Positions 16,803 to 25,400 of a stretch of DNA of 37,096 bases are shown here, in pieces. Below the pieces are notes generated by a model. That model saw only the letters and a program-made list of their open reading frames with translations, did not search any database and had not been told where the DNA came from. The stretch is from Actinomycetes bacterium. GTDB lineage: Bacteria; Actinomycetota; Acidimicrobiia; Acidimicrobiales; RAAP-2. A program made the translations under genes and the position numbers. The stretch spans positions 1-37,096 of the forward strand of contig JAKBCT010000003.1 in the NCBI GenBank assembly GCA_021807655.1, in the 5' to 3' direction. The first letter of the stretch is position 1. Every line of letters begins with the position of its first letter.

Positions 16803-17273
16803 CTAGTCGCGAAAGTGTCTCGTGACGTCTGGCGAATCGACCGGCGCGCCGTAGAGCATGGTGGTCCCGTCGCCCAGGTGGCCGTCGAAGGCGTACCAAA
16901 CCGTGATGGGCCGAGGCGGCGCCGGGCGGTTGTAGGCGCCGCGCAGGCTCAAGACGTCGCTCGCTAGGTTGACCTCGTCGTCGGTCAGCATGGCTCGAAC
17001 CACCGCGGCCTGCTCGCTCGCCCGCTCGCCCGCGATCACCACGTGGTCGAAGTCCGCGAGCCAGCTGAGCGTGGCGATGTCGCGAGCCGCCATCGACGCC
17101 GGGTAGTCCTCGCCGAGGCTCAGCCAGGGTCCGAGTGGGCCGAGGGTCCGGTCGCGGGCCCCGAGCGCGACGACGACGTCGCCCTCGATCAGCGACGCGA
17201 CGACGGGTCCGCCGCTGCGCGTGTCCAGTCGTACGAGGTCTTGCACCGAGAGCACGACGTGGGTCATCTCCAT
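16803..17273 (-). CDS. Unknown protein in ribosomal cluster
   Basis: I do not recognise this 156-residue protein. It is predicted soluble and mixed alpha/beta. Notable stretches are DHVVIAGERASEQAAVVRA, MLTDDEVNLASDVLSLRGAY and PRPITVWYAFDGHLGDGTTM. Codon use and base composition look like its neighbours. Its ATG is one base after the DUF2469 stop (a second ATG two codons on is also possible), so it is probably translated with that gene as the last member of the long minus-strand cluster. A 39-base spacer separates it from the convergent PPOX gene. No function is proposed. Confidence 0.7.
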   Translation of the reverse strand: MEMTHVVLSVQDLVRLDTRSGGPVVASLIEGDVVVALGARDRTLGPLGPWLSLGEDYPASMAARDIATLSWLADFDHVVIAGERASEQAAVVRAMLTDDEVNLASDVLSLRGAYNRPAPPRPITVWYAFDGHLGDGTTMLYGAPVDSPDVTRHFRD

Positions 17274-17274
17274 C

Positions 17275-17571
17275 TCAGGGCTGGAGGTCTTCCTTGGGGA
17301 GGCGCTCGATGTTCACGTCGCGAAACGTGAGCACGCGTACCGAGGGGACGAATCGAGCCGCGCGGTACATGTCCCACACCCAGGCGTCGGTGAGCGTCAC
17401 CTCGAGCATCGTCGGGGTCGTTGCTCGCACCTCGACGGCGACGTCGTTGGCGAGGTAGAAACGCCGGTCGGTCTCCACGGCGTAGTGGAACATCCCCACC
17501 ACGGCCTTGTACTCCTGGACGAGCGCCAGTTCGAGGGTCGACTCGTAGTCGTCGAGCTCTTCGTCGCCCAT
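17275..17571 (-). CDS. DUF2469 family protein
   Basis: The 98-residue product matches the actinobacterial DUF2469 family throughout: an acidic N-terminus with YESTLELALVQEYKAVVGMF, then VETDRRFYLANDVAVEVR, LTDAWVWDMYRAARFVPS and VRVLTFRDVNIERL. In mycobacteria and relatives the gene lies near rplS, lepB and rnhB. Here it follows rplS by seven bases and those two genes are absent from between them. Its function is unknown. Confidence 0.9.
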   Translation of the reverse strand: MGDEELDDYESTLELALVQEYKAVVGMFHYAVETDRRFYLANDVAVEVRATTPTMLEVTLTDAWVWDMYRAARFVPSVRVLTFRDVNIERLPKEDLQP

Positions 17572-17578
17572 GCGGGCC

Positions 17579-17935
17579 TTACGCGCGCTCGGTTACGCGC
17601 CGTTCCTTGATCTTGGCGGCCTTCCCGCGCAGATCACGGAGGTAGTACAACTTGGCGCGGCGCACGTCGCCGTAGGTCTCCACCTCGATCTTGGCGATCG
17701 TGGGTGCGTGGACCGGGAAGGTGCGCTCGACGCCCACGCCGAAGCTGATCTTTCGAACGGTGAAGGTCTCGTGCAGACCCGAACCCTGGCGACGGATGAC
17801 GACGCCCTGGAAGACCTGGACGCGCTCGCGGGTGCCTTCAACGACCCGGACGTGAACCTTTAGGGTGTCACCGGCGCGAAAGGCCGGGATGTCGTCGCGC
17901 AGCGAGTCGCGGTCAATCAGTTCAGTCGGATTCAT
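17579..17935 (-). CDS. rplS: 50S ribosomal protein L19
   Basis: L19 sits at the 30S-50S interface of the ribosome. The 118-residue protein is of standard length and has the family core: [49 protein letters not shown], and the C-terminal [20 protein letters not shown]. An AAGGGGA ribosome-binding site lies before the ATG at 17935. It follows trmD by 33 bases, the common order rpsP-khpA-rimM-trmD-rplS. Confidence 0.97.
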   Translation of the reverse strand: MNPTELIDRDSLRDDIPAFRAGDTLKVHVRVVEGTRERVQVFQGVVIRRQGSGLHETFTVRKISFGVGVERTFPVHAPTIAKIEVETYGDVRRAKLYYLRDLRGKAAKIKERRVTERA

Positions 17936-17968
17936 CAGCGTCCCCTTCGGGTCTCGGGCTGTAGAAGT

Positions 17969-18721
17969 CTAGCGGAATCCGTGGTCCTCTTCCACCAGGG
18001 CGAACTCGGCGAGTACGGCCCGGTCCTCGTCGCTGAGTCCGCCGCGCGCGCGGATCAGGTCGGGGCGTCGTTCGAGCGTTCGCGCCAGGGCCTGGGCCCG
18101 GCGCCAGCGCGCGATGCGCGCGTGATCGCCCGATCGCAGCACGTCGGGCACCGCGAGTCCTCGGACCTCGGCCGGTTTGGTGTACTGCGGGTACTCCAAC
18201 AGCCCGTCGACGAAGGATTCGTCAAGGCTCGAGGCGTCGTTGCCCAGGGCCCCGGGCAGGAGCCGCACCACCGACTCGATCACGCACAACGCGGCCAACT
18301 CCCCGCCGGCGAGCACGAAGTCGCCCACCGACAGCTCGTCGTCGACGACCAGGTCGATCGCTCGCTGGTCGAATCCCTCGTAGCGCCCGCACAACAGTGA
18401 GAACCCGGTGCCCGACGCCAGTTCGCTCGCCACGGCGTGGCTGAAGGTCCGGCCCGACGGCGTCAGCGCGATGAGGGGTCGGGCGAGGTCGGGGGTCGCC
18501 TCGACGGTGCGAAGTATCGGCTCGGCGCGCATGACCATCCCCGCCCCCCCGCCGTAGGGGGTGTCGTCGACGGTGCGGTGGACGTCGTCGGTCTGGTCTC
18601 GCAGGTCAAAGACTCGCAGTCGCCAGCGGTCGCGTTCGGCCGCCCGACCGATCACTGACGTCGAGGCGTACCCGGTGATCGCCTCGGGAAAGAGCGTGAG
18701 CACGTCGACGCGCAGGGTCAT
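17969..18721 (-). CDS. trmD: tRNA (guanine-N1)-methyltransferase TrmD
   Basis: TrmD methylates G37 next to the anticodon in a subset of tRNAs, preventing frameshifts. It is a SPOUT-family knotted enzyme. The 250-residue protein has DDTPYGGGAGMVM at about residues 52-64, LLCGRYEGFD, the knot segment ELSVGDFVLAGGELA, and LDESFVDGLLEYPQYTKP, which contains the catalytic Asp region. Its ATG overlaps the rimM stop by four bases. Confidence 0.97.
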   Translation of the reverse strand: MTLRVDVLTLFPEAITGYASTSVIGRAAERDRWRLRVFDLRDQTDDVHRTVDDTPYGGGAGMVMRAEPILRTVEATPDLARPLIALTPSGRTFSHAVASELASGTGFSLLCGRYEGFDQRAIDLVVDDELSVGDFVLAGGELAALCVIESVVRLLPGALGNDASSLDESFVDGLLEYPQYTKPAEVRGLAVPDVLRSGDHARIARWRRAQALARTLERRPDLIRARGGLSDEDRAVLAEFALVEEDHGFR

Positions 18722-19197
18722 TCGAAGAGACCGTCGGGGACGTCGACGTCGATGCGGACGTTCGCCTCGAGCGCCGTGACGAAGGTCAGTGGCACCAGCG
18801 CGCCACTGTCGAGCACGAGCAGGTCGCTCGCCGGGTTGGCCTCGACGTCGACGACCACCCCGCGCACGGTACCCGCGGCGTCATAGACGGTCGCCCCGTA
18901 GAGGTCATCGATCCAGATTGCGTCGTCGTCGTCATCATCATCGATCCGCGGCGCGCGCAGCACGGTCCCGCGCCACTGCTCGGCGTCCTCGCGTCGTTCG
19001 ACCCCCTCGAAGCTGACCAGGAAGTGGTCCTGGTGCCGAGCGGCCGCTCGAACCGTGAGCGACCCGTGGTCGCTCGAGAGCGTTGCGCCCGGAGCCCAGC
19101 GTTCGCTTCGATCCGTCCAGAAGTCGACGAGGAGCTGGCCGCGAAGGCCGTGAGCCTTGATGATCCGTCCGACCTCGAGCACGCGCTCGTCGGACAC
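18718..19197 (-). CDS. rimM: Ribosome maturation factor RimM
   Basis: RimM helps mature the 30S subunit, acting with ribosomal protein S19. The 159-residue protein has an N-terminal RimM beta-barrel (VGRIIKAHGLRGQLLVDFWT) and a C-terminal PRC-barrel (YGATVYDAAGTVRGVVVDVE, VPLTFVTALEANVRID). Between them is a run of seven aspartates before AIWIDDL, longer than in homologues I recall. The GTG start is one base after the khpA stop, and the stop overlaps trmD by four bases. Confidence 0.93.
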   Translation of the reverse strand: MSDERVLEVGRIIKAHGLRGQLLVDFWTDRSERWAPGATLSSDHGSLTVRAAARHQDHFLVSFEGVERREDAEQWRGTVLRAPRIDDDDDDDAIWIDDLYGATVYDAAGTVRGVVVDVEANPASDLLVLDSGALVPLTFVTALEANVRIDVDVPDGLFE

Positions 19198-19198
19198 G

Positions 19199-19537
19199 TC
19201 AGTCGACGATGTCTACCGACGTCGTCACGCCGTCGCGCGAACCCGCCGCACTCACCAGCGCTCGGATGGCCTGGGCGGTGCGACCGCGCCGACCGATGAT
19301 CCGGCCCATGTCGTCGGGACCCACGCTGAGCGAGAGCACTACCTTGCCGTGACGCTCGGAGACGTCGATCGCGACGGCCTGAGGGTCGTCGGCGAGCGAG
19401 GACGCGATGAAGTGCAGGACCGCCGACGCCGTGCTCGCGTCGGGCGTGGCGTCGTCGTCGATGACGTCGTCGTCGATGATGTCGTCGTCGATGGTGTTGA
19501 CGTCACCCTCGACGTAGTCGTCGTGCAGGTCGCTCAC
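19199..19537 (-). CDS. khpA: KH-domain RNA-binding protein KhpA with acidic N-terminus
   Basis: The 112-residue protein has one KH domain (about residues 40-112) with the GRRG loop in MGRIIGRRGRTAQAIRALV, the RNA-contact motif. KhpA-type proteins bind RNA, often with KhpB, and affect cell size in firmicutes. The first 35 residues are an Asp-rich extension encoded by a 15-base tandem repeat; typical KhpA proteins of about 75-80 residues lack this. The GTG at 19537 gives a four-base overlap with the rpsP stop; the frame continues further upstream only within rpsP. Confidence 0.9.
   Translation of the reverse strand: MSDLHDDYVEGDVNTIDDDIIDDDVIDDDATPDASTASAVLHFIASSLADDPQAVAIDVSERHGKVVLSLSVGPDDMGRIIGRRGRTAQAIRALVSAAGSRDGVTTSVDIVD
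19451..19495 (-). repeat. Three 15-base tandem repeats inside khpA
   Basis: On the plus strand GTCGTCGTCGATGAC, GTCGTCGTCGATGAT and GTCGTCGTCGATGGT follow each other directly (19451-19465, 19466-19480, 19481-19495). They encode the Asp/Ile-rich repeats of the KhpA N-terminal extension in frame. Copy-number change would lengthen or shorten the acidic segment in steps of five residues. Confidence 0.85.
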
Positions 19538-19821
19538 TGTGCGGCCTTTGACGCCTCGAAGGCGTCCAGTGCCCCGCACTGGCGCAGGAGCTTGGCGACC
19601 CGCTCAGTCGGCTGGGCGCCGTGTCGCAGCCAGTGGACGGCTCGCTCGTTGTCGATCGAGACGATCGTCTCGTCGTTGGCCACCGAGAGCCCGCGGGGCT
19701 GGTAGGTGCCGACGATCTCCAAGAAGGCGCCCGAGCGCGCACGACGGCTGTCCGAGGCCACGACGCGGTAGGTCGGTTGCTTCTTCTTGCCCATGCGCAC
19801 CAAACGAAGTTTCACTGCCAC
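19534..19821 (-). CDS. rpsP: 30S ribosomal protein S16
   Basis: S16 stabilises the 16S rRNA 5' domain early in 30S assembly. The 95-residue protein begins MAVKLRLVRMGKKKQPTYR and contains VVASDSRRARSGAFLEIVG, YQPR and RAVHWLRHGAQPTERVAKLL, all diagnostic. GGAGG lies nine bases before the GTG start. A 62-base spacer separates it from ffh; it holds a five-pair inverted repeat (19844-19857) without a U-run. Confidence 0.97.
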   Translation of the reverse strand: MAVKLRLVRMGKKKQPTYRVVASDSRRARSGAFLEIVGTYQPRGLSVANDETIVSIDNERAVHWLRHGAQPTERVAKLLRQCGALDAFEASKAAQ

Positions 19822-19883
19822 GACGAACGTCCTCCAAGACTGTGTCCCGACCGGGACTGGGTGATGTACCCGAGCGTCTTAGT

Positions 19884-21350
19884 TTAGCGTTGTTTGGGGG
19901 GGGTGACCCGCCCGCCCTTCTTCTTCTTGCCCTTCGGCCCGGCTGACGGCGGCGCGGAACGCATGCCCGCACCGAGTGCCTCGAAACCCGGGGGCAGTGA
20001 ATCACCGCCCCGTCGGGCGGCCATGGCCGCGAGTTTGCCCATTTGGGGCGGCAGTGACGGATTCGCCCCACCCATCTGGCGCATCATCTTTCGCATCTCG
20101 CCGAACTGTTTGAGCAGCTGGTTGACCGCGCTCACCGTCGTGCCCGAACCCGACGCGATGCGCGAGCGCCGCGAGCCATCGATGATCACGGGTTCGCGTC
20201 GCTCACGGGGGGTCATGGAGCGAATGATCGCTTCGACCTTGTTGAGCTCGCGGTCGTCGACGTTGGCCGCGGCGCTACGCATCTCCTTAGAGACCCCGGG
20301 CATGAGTTTCATCAGGCCGCCGAGCGAACCCATCTTGCGCACCTGGTTCAACTGGGCGAGAAAGTCGTCCAACGTGAACGAGCCGTCCATCATCCGACCG
20401 GCCGAGGCGGCCACCACGTCGGCGTCCATGGTCCGCTCGGCCTGCTCGATGAGCGATAGCGCGTCGCCCATCCCAAGGATCCGCGAGGCCATGCGGTCGG
20501 GGTGGAAGAGGTCGAAGTCCCCGACCTTCTCGCCGGTGGACGCGAAGACGACCGGCCGGCCGACCACGCCGCGCGCACTCAGCACCGCGCCACCGCGCGC
20601 GTCGTAGTCGAGTTTGGTGACGATGATGCCCGACAACTCGAGCACCTCGTGGAAGGACCGGGCGGTGAGCACCGCGTCTTGACCAGTCACGGCGTCGATG
20701 ACGAGGAACGTGTAGTGCGGCGACGTCGCATCGCTGATGGCGCGAACCTCGTCCATCAACGCCTGGTCGATCGCCAGTCGTCCCGCGGTGTCGATGATGA
20801 CCACGTCGCGACCGATTCTCGTGGCCTCGGCCACGCCGGCCCGGGCCACGTCGACCGGGCTCGACGGCTCGCTGAAGACGTCGACGCCGATCTGGGCGCC
20901 GAGGACCCGTAACTGCTCGACGGCCGCCGGGCGCTGGAGGTCGGCCGCGACCAAGTACGGCTGGCGGCCCTGCTGCTTGAACCACGCCGCGAGCTTCGCG
21001 GCGGTCGTGGTCTTTCCGGCGCCCTGGAGACCAGCGAGGACGATCACCGTGGGCGGACGTGACGCGTAGGTCACCTTCAGAGCGGTGCCACCCAGCACTT
21101 CGATGAGTTGTTCGTGCACCGCCTTGATCACCTGTTGGCCAGGGCTCAGGCTCTGGCTCAGCGCCTGACCGGCGAGTCGCTCGCGCAGCGCCGCGAGGAA
21201 GGCGCGCACCACCGATAGCTCGACGTCGGCCTCGAGTAACGCCGCGCGCACGTCACCGAGCGCGAGGTCGAGGTCGGCGTCGCTCAGGCGGCCTCGCGAG
21301 CGCAGCGACGCGCCGATCCGTTCGAGTCGCTCCGAGAGTGTGTCAAACAT
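19884..21350 (-). CDS. ffh: Signal recognition particle protein Ffh (SRP54)
   Basis: Ffh binds SRP RNA and signal sequences and delivers ribosomes to FtsY. The 488-residue protein has an N domain (1-95), a GTPase G domain with GLQGAGKT (107-114), DTAGR (187-191) and TKLD (245-248), and a methionine-containing M domain with ASGSGTTVSAVNQLLKQFGE. The tail is basic (KGKKKKGG). The residue after TKLD is Tyr, where Ffh proteins normally have Gly (TKLDGDARGG); FtsY next door keeps the Gly. The ATG at 21350 is set by family alignment and by TAGCCT seven bases upstream. Confidence 0.96.
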   Translation of the reverse strand: MFDTLSERLERIGASLRSRGRLSDADLDLALGDVRAALLEADVELSVVRAFLAALRERLAGQALSQSLSPGQQVIKAVHEQLIEVLGGTALKVTYASRPPTVIVLAGLQGAGKTTTAAKLAAWFKQQGRQPYLVAADLQRPAAVEQLRVLGAQIGVDVFSEPSSPVDVARAGVAEATRIGRDVVIIDTAGRLAIDQALMDEVRAISDATSPHYTFLVIDAVTGQDAVLTARSFHEVLELSGIIVTKLDYDARGGAVLSARGVVGRPVVFASTGEKVGDFDLFHPDRMASRILGMGDALSLIEQAERTMDADVVAASAGRMMDGSFTLDDFLAQLNQVRKMGSLGGLMKLMPGVSKEMRSAAANVDDRELNKVEAIIRSMTPRERREPVIIDGSRRSRIASGSGTTVSAVNQLLKQFGEMRKMMRQMGGANPSLPPQMGKLAAMAARRGGDSLPPGFEALGAGMRSAPPSAGPKGKKKKGGRVTPPKQR

Positions 21351-21357
21351 GGTCTGC

Positions 21358-21363
21358 AGGCTA
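21358..21363 (-). promoter_or_regulatory. Predicted -10 of leaderless promoter for ffh
   Basis: The minus strand reads TAGCCT, lying in the 16-base spacer between the ftsY stop and ffh, seven bases before the ATG. There is no Shine-Dalgarno. It suggests ffh can be transcribed apart from smc-ftsY. Confidence 0.45.
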
Positions 21364-21366
21364 CCG

Positions 21367-22425
21367 TCAGGCCCGCACGAGCGAATCGATGAACTCGTCC
21401 GGATCAAAGGGGATCAGGTCGGTCACGCCCTCGCCGACGCCGACGAACTTGACCGGGATCGCGAGCTCGCGTTCGATCGCCACGACGATCCCGCCGCGCG
21501 CGGTGCCGTCGAGTTTGGTGAGCACGATTCCGGTCACCGACGCCGCGGCGAGGAACTCGCGAGCCTGGGCGAGCGCGTTCTGGCCGGTGGTCGCGTCGAG
21601 CACCATGAAGGTCTCGACGACCTGGCCGGGCGCCCGGTCGGCGACGCGGCGAACCTTGGCGAGCTCGTCGAGCAGGTTGGTGCTGTTGGCGCGTCGCCCG
21701 GCGGTGTCGGCGAGCACCAGGTCGGCGCCGCGCGCGCTGGCGCGACCCAGCGCGTCATGGATCACCGAACCGGGATCCGCGCCTTCACCGGCGCGCACCA
21801 CGTCCGCGCCGGTGCGCTCGGCCCAGGTAGTGAGCTGTTCCGCGGCGGCGGCGCGAAACGTGTCCCCGGCCGCGAGAACGACCCGGCGGCCCGCGGCGAT
21901 CTCGCGGTGGGCCAGTTTGCCGATCGTCGTGGTCTTGCCGACGCCGTTCACGCCGACGAAGAGCCAGACCGCGACCCGGCCGGGTTCGGCCTCGACGGTG
22001 ACGTGTCGTTCGGCGACGAGCGACTCGCGCAGCAACCGACGCACCGTCGTCGCGACGCCTTCGGGCGCGCCGTCGCGGCGCAGCGCCTCGAGCACGGCGC
22101 CGGTCGTCGCGACGCCGACGTCGCTGCGCAGGAGCACCTCTTCAACGACGTCGAGCTGCTCATCGGTGATCGCCCCGGTCGCCGTGAGCGAGCGCACGCG
22201 CTCAAAGACCCCGCGCGAGGCCCCGAGACGCGAACTCAGCGTCGGCTCTTCGTCCAGTTCGGGTCGCTCGGCGATCTCGGCGACGAGCACGTCGGGCAGC
22301 GGCGCCACGACTTGCGGCGCGGCGGCGGCGCGGCGGCGGCGCGCGAACGTGACGCCAACCGCGACCAGTACGAGGATGAGCGCTACGACCAGCACCGACG
22401 CCAGAACCACGACCGAGCCGATCAC
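21367..22425 (-). CDS. ftsY: Signal recognition particle receptor FtsY
   Basis: FtsY is the membrane-side GTPase partner of Ffh. The 352-residue protein has an N-terminal transmembrane helix (about 4-26), as in other high-GC actinobacteria, in place of the long acidic domain of E. coli. A short acidic linker follows, then the NG domain with GVNGVGKTTT (158-167), DTAGRRANSTNL and TKLDGTARGG, and the C-terminal FVGVGEGVTDLIPFDP. The GTG start overlaps the smc stop by four bases. SMC, FtsY and Ffh are adjacent here. Confidence 0.96.
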   Translation of the reverse strand: MIGSVVVLASVLVVALILVLVAVGVTFARRRRAAAAPQVVAPLPDVLVAEIAERPELDEEPTLSSRLGASRGVFERVRSLTATGAITDEQLDVVEEVLLRSDVGVATTGAVLEALRRDGAPEGVATTVRRLLRESLVAERHVTVEAEPGRVAVWLFVGVNGVGKTTTIGKLAHREIAAGRRVVLAAGDTFRAAAAEQLTTWAERTGADVVRAGEGADPGSVIHDALGRASARGADLVLADTAGRRANSTNLLDELAKVRRVADRAPGQVVETFMVLDATTGQNALAQAREFLAAASVTGIVLTKLDGTARGGIVVAIERELAIPVKFVGVGEGVTDLIPFDPDEFIDSLVRA

Positions 22426-25400
22426 GAGGCCACCTCGCGCGTGACGCGCTGGCTGACGACCTTCGAGGAGGCCCCGGGCACCATGGTGACACCGTAGAGG
22501 GCGTCCGCCGACTCCATCGTGCGCTTCTGGTGCGTAACGATCAGCAACTGCGCCTCGTCACGGAACTCGTCGACCAGGCTCAGGAATCGCTGCAGGTTGA
22601 CGTCGTCCAGGGCGGCCTCGACCTCGTCCATCATGTAGAAGGGAGAAGGCCGCGAGCGGAACACCGCGAAGAGGAACGCGAGCGCCGCCATCGAGCGCTC
22701 CCCGCCCGACAGCAGCGAGATGCGTCGCACGTTTCGTCCCATCGGGCGCACCTCGATCTCGACGCCGGTGTTGAGCGGGTCATCGGGTTCGGTGAGCAGC
22801 AGTCGGCCCTGCCCACCGGGGAAGAGCATGCCGATGAGGTTGGCGAAGTGATCGTTCACGTCGGCCACCGCCGTCGAGAAGGTCTGCATGATCTCCTCGT
22901 CGAGCGCGCGCAGCACTTCTTGGAGTTCGCGGCGAGCACTGCGTACGTCGGCCACCTGAGCGTCGAGCTCCTGGTAGCGCTCCTCGAGGGCGCTCAGCTC
23001 TTCCAGGGCGAGCGGGTTGATGGGTCCGAGTGAGGTCATGCGCGCTTCGAGTTCGCCCACGCGCTGGTCCAGGGTCGTTCCCTCGGGGACTTCGACGTCC
23101 TCGACCGGACCGACCTCGTGGGGTTCGACGCCGAGGTCCCGGCGGATCGCCTCGTGCAGCGTCGCACGCTTCACCGCCAGTTCGGCCTGTTCGACCTCGA
23201 GTCGTCGGCGCTCGTCGAACATCGTCGAGAGCCGCGCGTCCAACTCCTGACGGGCGAGCCGGATCGCCTCGAGACGTTCCGCGCTCGCCCTGGACGCCTC
23301 GAGCTGTTCGCGGTAGGTCGAGTCCATGGCCTCCTGAGCGGTCGCCACGTCCAGGCCGGCCCGTTCCACGAGGGCCGCGAGTCGGCTGAGTACCCCCAGG
23401 TCGAACTCCAGGCGCTCGCGGCGCCGGGTCGCGGCCTGACGCTCGGCGGCGTGACCGGCCAGGCGTCGCTCGATCTCGGCTCGACGCGCCGCGATGAGGC
23501 GCCGTCGTTCCCCGAACTCCGCCTCACGGCGCGCCACCGCCGAGGCCATACCCGCGAGGGCGCGTTGGTCTTCGTCGAGGTCCGACTGGGCTCGCGCACG
23601 GGCCCGCTGGCGCTCGACGGCGCTGGTAACGGCGCGCTCGAGCTCGGGTATGCCCGCCTCGACCGCCACGCGTTCGGCGTCGAGCTTGGACCACTCCTCG
23701 TCGAGGGCCGCCGCTTCGTGCGCGAGGGCGGCGAGGGCCGTCGCGTACTCCGCGAGGCGCTCACGGGCCCGTTCGATGTCGCGACGCAGCGCGTCCACCG
23801 CGGCCGCGGCGGCGCTCGCGGCGGCGGTCGCCTCGGTCAAGGCCGTCCGTGCGTTCACCGCCGCTCGAGCGGCGGCCTTCGCGGACGCCTGAAGTTCGGG
23901 CAGGGACGCGGCAGCGCTCGCGGCGGCGTCGGCGGCGGCGTCCACCGCGGCGCGGGTGACGACGGCGCGGCCCGACGCGACGCGCCAGCCCGACGCGGCG
24001 AACCGGTCTCCGTCGGCGGTCACGATCACGAGGTCGGGGTGGGCGATCGCGAGGTCGATGCCGGTCTCCCAGTCCGGGGCGACGAAGGCGCGCGCGAAGA
24101 GCGCGTCGAGCACCACCGCGATGTGGTCGGGCGCGCCGGCGCGCGGACGCACCAGGTCGCGTACGCGCCGAGCTCGTCCCGGTGTCACGGGGGCGTCGAC
24201 GTGGGTCTCCCCCGCGGCGAGCACCAGTCCGGCGCCACCGGCGCGGCGCAGGACCTCGAGTGCGGCGCGCGCCGACCGACGCCCGTCGACCACCATGGCG
24301 CCCACGGAGGCGCCGGCCGCCGATTCGACGGCCCGCTCAGCGCCCGATTCCACGTCCACGAGGTCGAGGAACGATCCGAGAACTCCCTCGAGGTCGCCGA
24401 GCAAGTCCCGACCGCCCGATCCCGACAGTTCCTCGAGGGCCCGCGCCAGCGCTTCGGCCCGGGCCTGGGTCCGCGCCGCCACGTCGGATCCCTCGCGCAG
24501 TTCGTCCTCGGCGCGGATCCGGCGCTGTTCGGCGGCGTCGGCCTCGACGGTCGCCGCGTCGCGCGCGTCGCGCGCGGCGGCGTCGGCCTCGATCGCGTCA
24601 CCGAGAGCGACGTCGGACTGTTCGAGCCGTTCGAGTGTTGCGGCACTCGCGCGATCGGTCTCCGCGCGGCGCTCGGCGGTTCGCGTGCGACGCCCGTCGA
24701 GCGACGCGATAGTGCGCGCGAGCATCGTCGCGCGATCGCGCTGCGCGCGCAGCACCGCCTCGTCCACCTCGCCGGACTCGGTCCCGTAGGTCTCCTCGAA
24801 GGCCGTACGCACGTCGTCGTGCGCGCGTCGACGCTCGTCGAGCGCGTCGCGTTCGGGACGCAGATCGGACTCTTCGCGATCCAGCACGATCAGGTCCGCG
24901 TCCAGTCGCGCGACGTCGGCCTCGAGGGTGGCGATGACGTTCTCGTCGGCCGAGGCGTCCAGGGCTACGCGCAGGGCGCGTTCGCGTTCGCGGATGACCG
25001 AGTTCGTTCCGCGGGCTCGCTCGGCGAGACCCTGGAGTTGACCGAGCGTGGACGCGAGCAACTCCTCGCGGCGACTCGCCATTTCGGCGGCGGTGGCGGT
25101 GGCTTGCGCGTCCAGGACCACCAGCTCGCGTCGCACCGACTCCTCGTCACGCTTCGCGTCGGCCAGGCCCGCCTCGACCTCCAGGCCGCGACGCTCGAAG
25201 GTCTCGAGGCGCTCGCCGAAGAGGGCGCGCCGGGCCGAGCGCAGTTCGTGTTCGACGTCGGCGTAGCTGCGTGCCGATGCCGCCTGACGTTCCAGCGGCC
25301 GCATCTGGCGGCGCACCTCGCGCACCAGGTCGCCGAGTCGCTCAAGGTTCTCTTGGGTCTGGGACAGCCGGCGCTCGGCTCGTTCCTTGCGGCGGCGGTG

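Noticed and set aside
19844..19857. GTCCC/GGGAC inverted repeat between ffh and rpsP as a terminator
   Set aside because: The stem is only five pairs and no U-run follows on the minus strand; rpsP is expected to be cotranscribed or have its own start.
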